Part shown: piece by piece, positions 43,131-50,236 of the stretch | Numbering within the stretch: the stretch's first letter is position 1 | Layout of the letters: the number at the start of each line of letters is the position of its first letter | DNA from: Streptomyces griseorubiginosus | Lineage (GTDB): Bacteria; Actinomycetota; Actinomycetes; Streptomycetales; Streptomycetaceae | Assembly (NCBI RefSeq): GCF_001514195.1 | Contig: NZ_KQ948734.1 | Span: 712,462 to 776,461 of the forward strand | Reading direction: 5' to 3' | Length of the DNA: 64,000 nt | The notes under the pieces: generated by a model | What the model was told of the DNA's origin: nothing | Database searches by the model: none | Seen by the model: only the letters and a program-made list of their open reading frames with translations | Program-made: the position numbers and the translations under genes

Positions 43131-43487
43131 GGCGTATCCCCTCCGCTGCGTCCGATGGACCCGATGTCCACAGCACAGCATGGCGGAGATCGTCGTCCGG
43201 GGACCGGACCGGACGTGTGACCTGCGTCAAAGAATTCGGGAGCGTTCCCAGCGGGTCCGGATCCGCGCGGTGGCGGAGTATCGCAGCCACATCGCCGAAT
43301 TGAGTGGTTTTGCTCGCGCGCGTTGCCCAAGCGATGCCGACTGATGTTGGTCATCGGGTCCCGCGATGCGGGATAATGGCCTGGAAGCAATGTGTTCGAT
43401 GCCGGTGTCGCGTGTCCCACTTTGACGCGCGTGCCCTCCAGGGCCGTCGGCTTTGGCGATGAGCTGGTTTCAGGAAGGGGAACGAGC
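43131..43487. other. Divergent promoter region before DUF3117
   Basis: No ORF is convincing. TTGGTC (43347-43352) and GATAAT (43372-43377) form a likely promoter for DUF3117 with 19-base spacing. CCCGC-GAT-GCGGG (43360-43372) is a dyad within the spacer. The remaining roughly 160 bases (43183-43345), including AT-richer patches near 43230 and 43300, have no assignment. Confidence 0.45.
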
Positions 43488-43655
43488 ATGGCGGCCATGA
43501 AGCCGCGGACGGGCGATGGCCCGCTCGAGGTGACCAAGGAGGGGCGGGGCATCGTCATGCGCGTTCCGCTCGAAGGCGGCGGTCGGCTCGTCGTCGAGCT
43601 GACCCCTGACGAGGCCGACGCGCTCGGCGACGCCCTCAAGAAGGTCGTCGGCTGA
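43488..43655 (+). CDS. DUF3117 small protein
   Basis: From the ATG at 43488 (GGAAGGGG upstream) this is a 55-residue protein: MAAMKPRTGDGPLEVTKEGRG, then IVMRVPLEGGGRLVVELTPDEADALGDALKKVVG. It matches the very conserved actinobacterial DUF3117 family (M. tuberculosis Rv1211). The fold appears to be a short beta-meander with a C-terminal helix. No function is known. The longer in-frame start at 43392 lies in promoter DNA. Confidence 0.92.
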   Translation: MAAMKPRTGDGPLEVTKEGRGIVMRVPLEGGGRLVVELTPDEADALGDALKKVVG

Positions 43656-43679
43656 CGCGGAAGCGACCATACCCTTTCG

Positions 43680-43713
43680 GCTGCCCCGGCATCTCCTGAG
43701 GTGCCGGGGCAGC
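43680..43713. terminator. Terminator after DUF3117
   Basis: GCTGCCCCGGCA (43680-43691) pairs with TGCCGGGGCAGC (43702-43713). The loop bases TCTC/GAGG can extend the stem, leaving CT. Confidence 0.75.
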
Positions 43714-43773
43714 GGTCTGCCCGGACGGACACCCGGATGGCGGTACGGGCCGGAAGCGGCTGCTCCCGGAGCT

Positions 43774-43815
43774 GCCGATGCCGATGCCGATGCCGATGCC
43801 GGTCTCGGCATCGGT
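43774..43815. repeat. Hexanucleotide microsatellite with hairpin
   Basis: GCCGAT is repeated four times (43774-43797) and continues as GCCGGT. CCGATGCC and GGCATCGG then form an inverted repeat around GGTCTC. It lies just before the stop codon of the methyltransferase on the other strand. Confidence 0.75.
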
Positions 43816-43825
43816 GCCGGTCTCG

Positions 43826-44458
43826 CTATCGCTTGACGGCGCAGAGCAGCCCGTCGCCGACCGGCAGCAGTGACGGCAGCAGCTCCTGGGTCTCGCGGAC
43901 GGCCCGCAGCAGTTCCCTCAGCCGCAGCACTTCCGTCGGCTGCGGTCCCGAGTCCACCGTGCGGCCGTTGGCGAAGACGCCCTCGAAGACCACGAGGCCA
44001 CCCGTACGCAGCAGGCGCAACGATTCAGCGAGATAGTCCATGACCTCCTGCCGGTCGCCGTCACAGAAGACCAGGTCATACCCCGCGTCGGCGAGGCGGG
44101 GCAGGACGTCCAGCGCGCGGCCCGGGATGAAGCGGGCCCGGTTGCTGGCGAAACCGCAGGCGCGGAAGGCCTGGCGGGCGAACTGCTGGTGCTCCGGCTC
44201 GGGGTCCACGGTGGTCAGCACCCCGTCGGGGCGCATGCCGTGCAGCAGATGGATGCCGGAGACACCGGTGCCGGTGCCGATCTCGGCCACCGCCTTCGCG
44301 TCCACGGAGGCCGCCAGCAACCGCAGCGCCGCGCCCGTGCCGGGCGACACCGAGCGCAGCCCCGCCTCACGGGCCCGGTCGCGGGCCCAGAGCAGCACTT
44401 CGTCCTCGGCGACGTAGGCGTCGGCGAACGCCCAGCTCGTCTGCCGGTTGGCGGTAAT
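43826..44458 (-). CDS. O-methyltransferase (Rv1220c-like)
   Basis: A SAM-dependent methyltransferase: AVAEIGTGTGVSGIHLL (SAM loop), TTVDPEPEHQQFARQAFR, YDLVFCDGDRQEVMDYL, LLRTGGLVVFEGVF. The first conventional start is a GTG at 44398 (190 residues), but the frame upstream stays homologous (ITANRQTSWAFADAYVAEDE) up to an ATT at 44458 preceded by AAGGAG. No ATG, GTG or TTG exists between that and an upstream stop, so I extend the gene to the ATT (210 residues). It is divergent from sigE, as Rv1220c is in M. tuberculosis. Substrate unknown. Confidence 0.88.
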   Translation of the reverse strand: MTANRQTSWAFADAYVAEDEVLLWARDRAREAGLRSVSPGTGAALRLLAASVDAKAVAEIGTGTGVSGIHLLHGMRPDGVLTTVDPEPEHQQFARQAFRACGFASNRARFIPGRALDVLPRLADAGYDLVFCDGDRQEVMDYLAESLRLLRTGGLVVFEGVFANGRTVDSGPQPTEVLRLRELLRAVRETQELLPSLLPVGDGLLCAVKR

Positions 44459-44511
44459 GGCCCTCTCCTTGCCCCGTGGTTGCCTGGGCGTGACTGTATC
44501 CGTTGGCGTCG

Positions 44512-44537
44512 GGAACCCGCAGATGGGACCGGGCGTT
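44512..44537 (+). promoter_or_regulatory. ECF-type promoter before sigE
   Basis: GGAAC (44512-44516) and CGTT (44534-44537) are 17 bases apart, close to the SigE/SigH-type consensus (GGAAC/T, CGTT). It should start transcription near 44544. This implies sigE drives its own transcription, as in mycobacteria. Confidence 0.6.
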
Positions 44538-44687
44538 TAGAGGGGTGGAGACGCACCCGGGGGGACACAGTTGGATCACGATGACGAGCAGGCCCTCGAG
44601 CAACTGCTGACGCAGGGGACCGAGTGGTATCAGCCCAGATCAAATTCTCGTAAAACCGCTTATCCGGAGCTAACGGGCGAGGTGGCT

Positions 44688-45458
44688 ATGGTAGGGGCTC
44701 CACTGGAGACAACCAGAGCCGACAGGGGAGGTGCGGCCGCGCCTGGGGATCGTGGGGGAGTGCTGCGGCGCTTCCTCGGATCGGCGGGCAGGCCGAAATC
44801 CGTGAACGACACCGCTGACCACAGCCACGCCGGCGACTACGCCCAGACCGCGACCTTCGCCACCGACGCGGACGGGCAGGCGTGGACTCCGCCCACCTGG
44901 GAGGAGATCGTCAGCACGCACAGCGGCCGCGTCTACCGCCTCGCGTACCGCCTCACCGGCAACCAGCACGACGCCGAGGACCTCACGCAGGAGGTCTTCG
45001 TCCGCGTCTTCCGCTCGCTGTCGACGTACACACCGGGCACCTTCGAGGGCTGGCTGCACCGCATCACCACCAACCTCTTCCTGGACATGGTCCGCCGCAA
45101 GCAGCGCATCCGCTTCGACGCCCTCGGTGAGGACGCGGCCGAGCGACTGCCCAGCCGTGAGCCCTCCCCCCAGCAGGTCTTCAACGACGCCCACTTCGAC
45201 GCGGACGTCCAGCAGGCCCTCGACACCCTCGCGCCGGAATTCCGCGCCGCGGTCGTCCTGTGCGACATCGAGGGACTGTCGTACGAGGAGATCGCCGCGA
45301 CCCTGGGCGTCAAGCTGGGCACCGTGCGCTCGCGGATCCACCGCGGCCGTTCCCAGCTGCGCAAGGCCCTCGCCCACCGCTCCCCGGAGGCCCGCGCCGA
45401 GCGCCGTTCCTTCATGGCCCGGGTCCCCGCGCTGGGAGGAGGGGGCGCGCCCGCGTGA
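44688..45458 (+). CDS. sigE: ECF RNA polymerase sigma factor, SigE-like
   Basis: From the ATG at 44688 (GAGG upstream) the protein has 256 residues. Region 2 is [39 protein letters not shown] and [23 protein letters not shown] (core binding, -10 recognition). Region 4 is [51 protein letters not shown] (-35 recognition). An N-terminal extension of about 80 residues precedes region 2. A TTG at 44571 in the same frame would add 39 residues; M. tuberculosis SigE also has alternative starts. It is followed in GTGA overlap by its anti-sigma factor and then htrA and tatB, the same order as Rv1221-Rv1224. Confidence 0.93.
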   Translation: MVGAPLETTRADRGGAAAPGDRGGVLRRFLGSAGRPKSVNDTADHSHAGDYAQTATFATDADGQAWTPPTWEEIVSTHSGRVYRLAYRLTGNQHDAEDLTQEVFVRVFRSLSTYTPGTFEGWLHRITTNLFLDMVRRKQRIRFDALGEDAAERLPSREPSPQQVFNDAHFDADVQQALDTLAPEFRAAVVLCDIEGLSYEEIAATLGVKLGTVRSRIHRGRSQLRKALAHRSPEARAERRSFMARVPALGGGGAPA

Positions 45459-46414
45459 GTGGATCACTGCCCAAACCCGGCGAGGGAAGCCTCGCGGAAC
45501 AGCATCTGGGAGACCGACTCGCCGCCCTGGTGGACGGCGAGCTCGGTCATGCCACGCGTGAGCGTGTCCTCGCGCATCTCGCCACCTGCGCGAAGTGCAA
45601 GGCGGAGGCGGACGCACAGCGCCGCCTGAAGAACGTCTTCGCGGAGGCCGCCCCGCCGCCGCCCTCCGAGAGCTTCCTCGCCCGCCTCCAGGGGCTGCCC
45701 GGAGGTGATCCGGAGGACGGCGACAGCTCGCCGTTCGGCGGGGGAGGCATCGGAGGACTGTCGGGACGACCCGGCGCCGGGGCCTTCGGGGTGAGACGTG
45801 GCGATCGCTTCGAGTTCGACTACGTCCCCGCAGGCACGCACGCGGGGGTGCTTCCGCCCGTCGCCGGCCGGGGTTTCCGCATCCATGACGTCAGCCGCCA
45901 CGAGGCCGAGCGCTCCGCCTCGCGCGGTATGCGGATCGCGTTCGTCGCCGCCGGGGCGGTGTCGCTCGCCGCGATCGCGCTGGGCGGCGTGACCACCGGC
46001 GTGCCGGGCGACACCGAGGCCCGCGGGGCCGGCAGCAACGTCACTCCGGCGCGCGCCCCTGGCACGGGAGCGGCGGTGCCGGAGAACCAGCGTCGGCGTG
46101 GCGTGGGCCCGCTGCTCGCGCAGGAACAGGGGCAGCGGGCACTGGGCGAAACCCCGGTCGCCCCCACCGAGGCCTCCGCTCCACTGCTCCCGGGTATCCC
46201 CGCCCAGGTCCAGCAGGCCGCGCTGCACACCCTCACGGCTCCTGTGGTCGCGGGTGCCGCCGCCATGTCCCCGCTCATACGTCCGCTCAGCGAGACCCCG
46301 CCGCTCACCCTGACGTCCCTGTCCCCCACGCCGGACCTCACCGCCACCGGCCTCCTCGCCGCACCCGTCCCGCCGAACACGTCAGCGCCGACGCCCCCCG
46401 CCTCCGCCCGCTGA
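45455..46414 (+). CDS. rseA: Membrane anti-sigma factor with ZAS domain (RseA-like)
   Basis: The GTG at 45455 overlaps the sigE stop and has GGAGG upstream; 319 residues. The zinc-binding anti-sigma motif is His41-x3-Cys45-x2-Cys48 (HLATCAKC), within [28 protein letters not shown] membrane helix lies near residues 160-180 ([20 protein letters not shown]). The external part is Pro/Ala/Thr-rich and poorly conserved. It should hold the sigma factor at the membrane until envelope stress. Release by phosphorylation and proteolysis, known for Mtb RseA, cannot be judged here. Confidence 0.9.
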   Translation: MSGSLPKPGEGSLAEQHLGDRLAALVDGELGHATRERVLAHLATCAKCKAEADAQRRLKNVFAEAAPPPPSESFLARLQGLPGGDPEDGDSSPFGGGGIGGLSGRPGAGAFGVRRGDRFEFDYVPAGTHAGVLPPVAGRGFRIHDVSRHEAERSASRGMRIAFVAAGAVSLAAIALGGVTTGVPGDTEARGAGSNVTPARAPGTGAAVPENQRRRGVGPLLAQEQGQRALGETPVAPTEASAPLLPGIPAQVQQAALHTLTAPVVAGAAAMSPLIRPLSETPPLTLTSLSPTPDLTATGLLAAPVPPNTSAPTPPASAR

Positions 46415-46517
46415 CCGGCGCCCTGCTCCGGGGCGCGTGAACCTGGTTGAATCCACAGAGAGGTCGACGCGCCGCGGACGCGGCGGGTCAGCTGTGGGTG
46501 TGTGTTGGGGGGATCGC

Positions 46518-48410
46518 GTGGACCAGGGGAAGCTCACGAAGTCGAAATGGTGGAGCCGACCTCAGGGGCGGAAGAGTTTCGGGCCGAGCGAGCCTGATGC
46601 TCCGCAGGACACGCCGGGGTCTGACGCGGCGGCCTCTTCCGACGGGGATTTCGAGCTCGCGGCTCCGCGGGGTTCGGCGGAGCCGGACGGGGTCTTCGAG
46701 CGCACGGCTCCGGAGGGTCCTTCGGAGCCGGAGGGGGACTCCGAGCTGAGGGCTCCGGAGGGTCCTCCTGAGCCGGACGGGGACTTCGAGCTGAGGGCTC
46801 CGGGTGGGAGTTCCGGCACTGTCCCGGTTGCGCCGACGCCCGACGGTGACTTCGAGCTTGCCCCGCCGGAGGCGGTTGCCGCCGAGCCCGTCACGGACCG
46901 TCCCGAGCCGCCGCAGGACACCGACGCCAGCTCCACCGACACCCCGCCGTACGGCGTACCGGGCCCCTGGGCGCTCGCCCCGCCGGTCCAGCACCCGGCG
47001 GCGACCGTATCCCCGCAGGGCGGCACGTCGACGCGGCCGCCGGACGACCTGCCCGCCCCGGCGGACGACCTGCCCGCCCCGGCGGACGACCTGCCCGCCC
47101 CGGCGGACGACCTGCCCGCCCCGCCGGAGAACCTGCCCGCCCCAGCGGAGAACCTGCCCGTCCCGCCGGACGACCTGCCCGCCCCGGCGGACGACACGGC
47201 GCCCCCTCCCTCGACCCCCTGGCAGAACTACGACCCCTGGGCCCCCGCCCCCTTCCAACAGACCGGTGCCGCCGCCCCCACCCAGGACCAAGGAAGTCGG
47301 CCGACCCGGCAGGCCCTGCTGACCGGGGCCGTCCTGCTCGCGCTCGTGGCCGGCGGGGTCGGAGGGGCCGTAGGGGTGTATCTGGAGCGGAACCGGGTCG
47401 AGGGCGGTGTCGTGGAGTTGCCGCAGGCCGGGCGGGAGTCCGGTGAGCGCGCCCCCGGGACGGTCGCCGGGATCGCCGCACGGGCGCTGCCCAGCGTCGT
47501 GACCCTGCATGTGCGCGGCACCGGGGAGTCCGGCACCGGAACCGGCTTCGTGCTGGACGGTCTCGGGCACATCCTGACCAACAACCACGTCGTCGAGCCG
47601 GCCGGGTCCGACGGGGAGATATCGGTGACCTTCCAGAGCGGGGACACCGCCAAGGCCACGGTCGTGGGGCGGGACAGCGGCTACGACCTCGCCGTCGTCA
47701 GGGTGAACGGGGTCCGGGGGCTGCGGCCGCTGCCCCTCGGCAACTCCGACAACGTCCAGGTCGGCGACCCCGTCGTCGCGATCGGCGCCCCCTTCGACCT
47801 GGAGGGCACCGTCACCTCCGGCATCATCAGCGCGAAGGAACGGCCCATCACCGCGGGCGGCGAACGCGGGGACGGCAGCGACGTGTCGTACGTCGACGCC
47901 CTCCAGACCGACGCGCCCATCAACCCCGGCAACTCCGGCGGCCCCCTGCTCGACTCGCGGGCCAGGGTCGTCGGCATCAACTCCGCGATCCGTTCGGCCG
48001 GTCAGGGAATCGGCTCCGAGAGCGGGCAGGCCGGCTCCATAGGCCTCGGTTTCGCGATCCCCGTCAACCAGGCCAAACGGGTCGCGGAAGAGCTGATCAA
48101 CACCGGTCGGGCGACCCACCCCGTCATCGGGGTCACCCTCGACATGGGCTACACCGGCGACGGCGCCCGCGTGGGGACCACGGGACGGGGTGGCGGACCC
48201 GCGGTGAGCAAGGGAGGGCCCGGTGAGAAGGCCGGGCTCAAGGCGGGTGACGTGATCACCGGAGTCGACGGCCGGCCCGTCCACTCCGGTGACGAGCTCA
48301 TCGTCAGGACCCGTGCCCACCGCCCCGGTGACCTGCTCCGGCTCACCCTGGAGCGGGCCGGCAGGGAGTTCACGGTCACGCTGACCCTTGGTTCCTCGGA
48401 GGGCGGCTGA
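46518..48410 (+). CDS. HtrA-family serine protease with repeat-rich N-terminus
   Basis: From the GTG at 46518 (GGGGGG upstream) the protein has 630 residues. Residues 40-115 have about five repeats of an APxGxxxPDGDFEL-type unit; residues 170-225 have eight DDLPAPA-type heptads. One membrane helix (about 265-288) follows. The trypsin-like domain has the triad His357 (NNHVVEP), Asp390 (GYDLAVV) and Ser473 (NPGNSGGP). A PDZ domain (IGVTLDMGY, GEKAGLKAGDVITGVDG) ends it. It should degrade misfolded exported proteins. Synteny with Rv1223 supports its membership of the sigE regulon. The earlier in-frame start at 46437 has weaker codon bias. Confidence 0.92.
   Translation: MDQGKLTKSKWWSRPQGRKSFGPSEPDAPQDTPGSDAAASSDGDFELAAPRGSAEPDGVFERTAPEGPSEPEGDSELRAPEGPPEPDGDFELRAPGGSSGTVPVAPTPDGDFELAPPEAVAAEPVTDRPEPPQDTDASSTDTPPYGVPGPWALAPPVQHPAATVSPQGGTSTRPPDDLPAPADDLPAPADDLPAPADDLPAPPENLPAPAENLPVPPDDLPAPADDTAPPPSTPWQNYDPWAPAPFQQTGAAAPTQDQGSRPTRQALLTGAVLLALVAGGVGGAVGVYLERNRVEGGVVELPQAGRESGERAPGTVAGIAARALPSVVTLHVRGTGESGTGTGFVLDGLGHILTNNHVVEPAGSDGEISVTFQSGDTAKATVVGRDSGYDLAVVRVNGVRGLRPLPLGNSDNVQVGDPVVAIGAPFDLEGTVTSGIISAKERPITAGGERGDGSDVSYVDALQTDAPINPGNSGGPLLDSRARVVGINSAIRSAGQGIGSESGQAGSIGLGFAIPVNQAKRVAEELINTGRATHPVIGVTLDMGYTGDGARVGTTGRGGGPAVSKGGPGEKAGLKAGDVITGVDGRPVHSGDELIVRTRAHRPGDLLRLTLERAGREFTVTLTLGSSEGG
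46641..46860 (+). repeat. Coding repeats, APxGxxxPDGDFEL unit
   Basis: Five imperfect repeats of about 45 bases in the htrA N-terminal coding region encode units such as GDFELAAPRGSAEPDG and GDFELRAPGG. Confidence 0.75.
47041..47193 (+). repeat. Coding 21-bp tandem repeat in htrA
   Basis: The unit GACGACCTGCCCGCCCCGGC plus G (21 bases, DDLPAPA) is repeated about seven to eight times with minor variants (ENLPAPA, DDLPVPP). In frame, so copy-number changes would keep the protein intact. Confidence 0.85.
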
Positions 48411-48589
48411 CGTACGCCTGACGCTCGCGGATCGACACGAACCTCACAGGGACCGCTGCGGATCCCGCCCCACATGGCAAACATCCCGGAAAACCGTTCA
48501 CGGACCCGCGCCCGGAGCCCGCGGGACAGTACCGGTCATACGGGAACGGCAGGTACCGTGGTGCTGGCCCGGACCCCAAGGAGCTTCAG

Positions 48590-49036
48590 GTGTTCAATGA
48601 CATAGGACCGCTCGAGCTGATCACGCTCGTTGTCCTCGCCGTGCTCGTCTTCGGTCCGGACAAGCTCCCGAAGGTCATCCAGGACGTCATGCGGACCATC
48701 CGCAAGATCCGCGAGTTCTCGGAGAGCGCCAAGCAGGACATCCGCTCGGAGCTGGGCCCGGAGTTCAAGGACTTCGAGTTCGAGGACCTCAACCCCAAGA
48801 CGTTCATCCGCAAGCAGCTGGACAACGACGAACTGGGGCTCAAGGAGATCCGCAACGGCTTCGACCTGAAGAAGGAGATGGCCGAGGTCACCGACGCGGT
48901 GCACAGCACCGACACCTCGTCGTCCGCGTCCTCCTCCTCTTCGTCGTCCTCCTCCGGCGGCCGGATCGACATGACCAAGAAGCCCGAGGAGAACGGCAAG
49001 GACGACCGTCCGCCCTTCGACGCGGACGCCACCTGA
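48590..49036 (+). CDS. tatB: Sec-independent translocase protein TatB
   Basis: The GTG at 48590 has AAGGAG upstream; 148 residues. MFNDIGPLELITLVVLAVLVFGPDKLPKVIQDVMRTIRK is the TatB/TatA signature: a single N-terminal helix with the FGPxxLP hinge and an amphipathic helix. A long Ser-rich tract (SSSASSSSSSSSSGG) precedes an acidic tail. It recognises twin-arginine substrates together with TatC, which is not in this window. The adjacency to sigE, rseA and htrA is conserved with mycobacteria. Confidence 0.95.
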   Translation: MFNDIGPLELITLVVLAVLVFGPDKLPKVIQDVMRTIRKIREFSESAKQDIRSELGPEFKDFEFEDLNPKTFIRKQLDNDELGLKEIRNGFDLKKEMAEVTDAVHSTDTSSSASSSSSSSSSGGRIDMTKKPEENGKDDRPPFDADAT

Positions 49037-49111
49037 GCCGTACGCCCCCTCACCAGTTGGCGCCTGCCGAGCCCTTCCGCTCGCGGGCGCCGCTCGCTGC
49101 CGTACGCCCGA

Positions 49112-49180
49112 CACGTGATGCCGTTGCATCCCGGCACGTGACGTCGTTTCATCCCGGCACGTGACGCGTTTCATAGTCGG
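49112..49180. repeat. Three 23-bp repeats with CACGTG palindromes
   Basis: CACGTGATG, CACGTGACG and CACGTGACG begin at 49112, 49135 and 49158, exactly 23 bases apart; each is followed by a related G/T/C-rich stretch ending CATCCCGG or CATAGTCGG. They lie in the gap 49037-49366 upstream of the next gene, which otherwise holds no clear gene. Confidence 0.8.
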
Positions 49181-49366
49181 CCGACACCCCTGAGGGCCTG
49201 ATCCCACCCCCGTATGCCTCGCGCGCCAGGGCGGTTTCCCGGCAGCTCGGAGCGGTGTGGATATGCTGCCGAGTTGTTGTGCGGGCCGTACGCGAACCAG
49301 CGACGCCGCCCGAAGGGGGGCGGGGCCGGTCCGGTCCGACGAGAGCTAGTAGGAGGCGTCCGGCAC

Positions 49367-50032
49367 ATGGAGACGACGAGCGGGACGGTCGCGCAGGCGC
49401 CGGCCGCGGAGAGCGGACAGCAGGTCCCCTCCGCCCGGCGCACGGTCGACGGCTACCTTCAGGCGCCCTTCCCCTGGTACGGCCTCGACGAGGCCTTCAC
49501 GGGACCGCGCTGGCTGATGCAGGTCGGCACCTCGGCCGACGGGGCCGTCGAGCACGGCTCGATCGGACACGGTGACGAGCCCTCCGTGAAGAACGAGGCG
49601 GGGTCGACGGGGGAGCCGAAGGAGAAGTTCGCGGTCGTGGTGACCGTCGCCGCGAACCCGTCACGCAGGAGCGCGGACGGCACCGGACTGCTGGAGGCCA
49701 CCTCGGTCTCCTCCGCCGCCTGGCTGGCCGGGGTGGGCCTGCTGTCCTTCACCTGGCCCGGGCAGATGGACCACTCCCTGCGCGACGACTGGCTGGACCA
49801 GCAGACCGAGACGGCCTGGGTCCTGGCGGACGACCTGGAGGGATCCGACTGGTCGACCCTGTCCCTGCCGGTGGACGGCGTGCCCACGCCCTTCCACTAC
49901 CGGGAGTCGGAGTTCGGCTGGGTCCTCGCGGGCTCCACCCAGGAGGGGGTGCACGTGGGGGCGTACGGGAGAGGGATGAGCGCGTACGGACTCGGGTTCG
50001 CGATGATCAAGGACATCTCGGCGTACGAGTAG
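49367..50032 (+). CDS. Conserved protein of unknown function
   Basis: From the ATG at 49367 (AGGAGG upstream) the protein has 221 residues. It is soluble, without a signal peptide. It shows a Trp-rich region (WLAGVGLLSFTWPGQMDHSLRDDWLDQQTETAWVL) and ends GMSAYGLGFAMIKDISAYE. I recognise no domain. The codon bias and start are good, so it is a real gene. The in-frame extension to 49214 is promoter DNA. Confidence 0.85.
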   Translation: METTSGTVAQAPAAESGQQVPSARRTVDGYLQAPFPWYGLDEAFTGPRWLMQVGTSADGAVEHGSIGHGDEPSVKNEAGSTGEPKEKFAVVVTVAANPSRRSADGTGLLEATSVSSAAWLAGVGLLSFTWPGQMDHSLRDDWLDQQTETAWVLADDLEGSDWSTLSLPVDGVPTPFHYRESEFGWVLAGSTQEGVHVGAYGRGMSAYGLGFAMIKDISAYE

Positions 50033-50041
50033 AAGGACGAA

Positions 50042-50069
50042 GGGGCACCGCGGACCCGAGCGGTGCCCC
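50042..50069 (+). terminator. Terminator after the unknown protein gene
   Basis: GGGGCACCGC (50042-50051) pairs with GCGGTGCCCC (50060-50069) around an 8-base loop. Confidence 0.75.
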
Positions 50070-50091
50070 ACATCTGTCCTGGACGGCGGTC

Positions 50092-50236
50092 GGAGCGGCC
50101 CTACCGGTCTGGCGGCCCTACCGGCCTGGAGGCCCTACCGGTCTGGCGGCCCTACCGGCCTGGCGGCCCTACCGGCCTGGAGGCCCTACCGGTCTGGCGG
50201 CCCTACCGGCCTGGCGGCGCTACCGGTCTAGCGGCC
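50092..50236. repeat. 17-bp tandem repeat array, eight copies and a partial one
   Basis: The unit GGCCCTACCGGTCTGGC, with C/T and A/C variants (GGCCCTACCGGCCTGGA), recurs exactly every 17 bases: CCCTACCGG (or CGCTACCGG in the last) starts at 50099, 50116, 50133, 50150, 50167, 50184, 50201 and 50218. The array runs into the glycosyltransferase stop codon (TAG on the minus strand, 50228-50230). Each unit contains the palindromic ACCGGT or close relatives. Confidence 0.9.

Noticed and set aside
46488..48320. 610-codon minus-strand frame opposite htrA
   Set aside because: Antisense shadow; repeats mirror those of the htrA N-terminus and the protease triad is on the plus strand.
50092..50236. 17-bp repeat array as a CRISPR array
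   Set aside because: Units are contiguous with no spacers of different sequence, and no cas genes are near.
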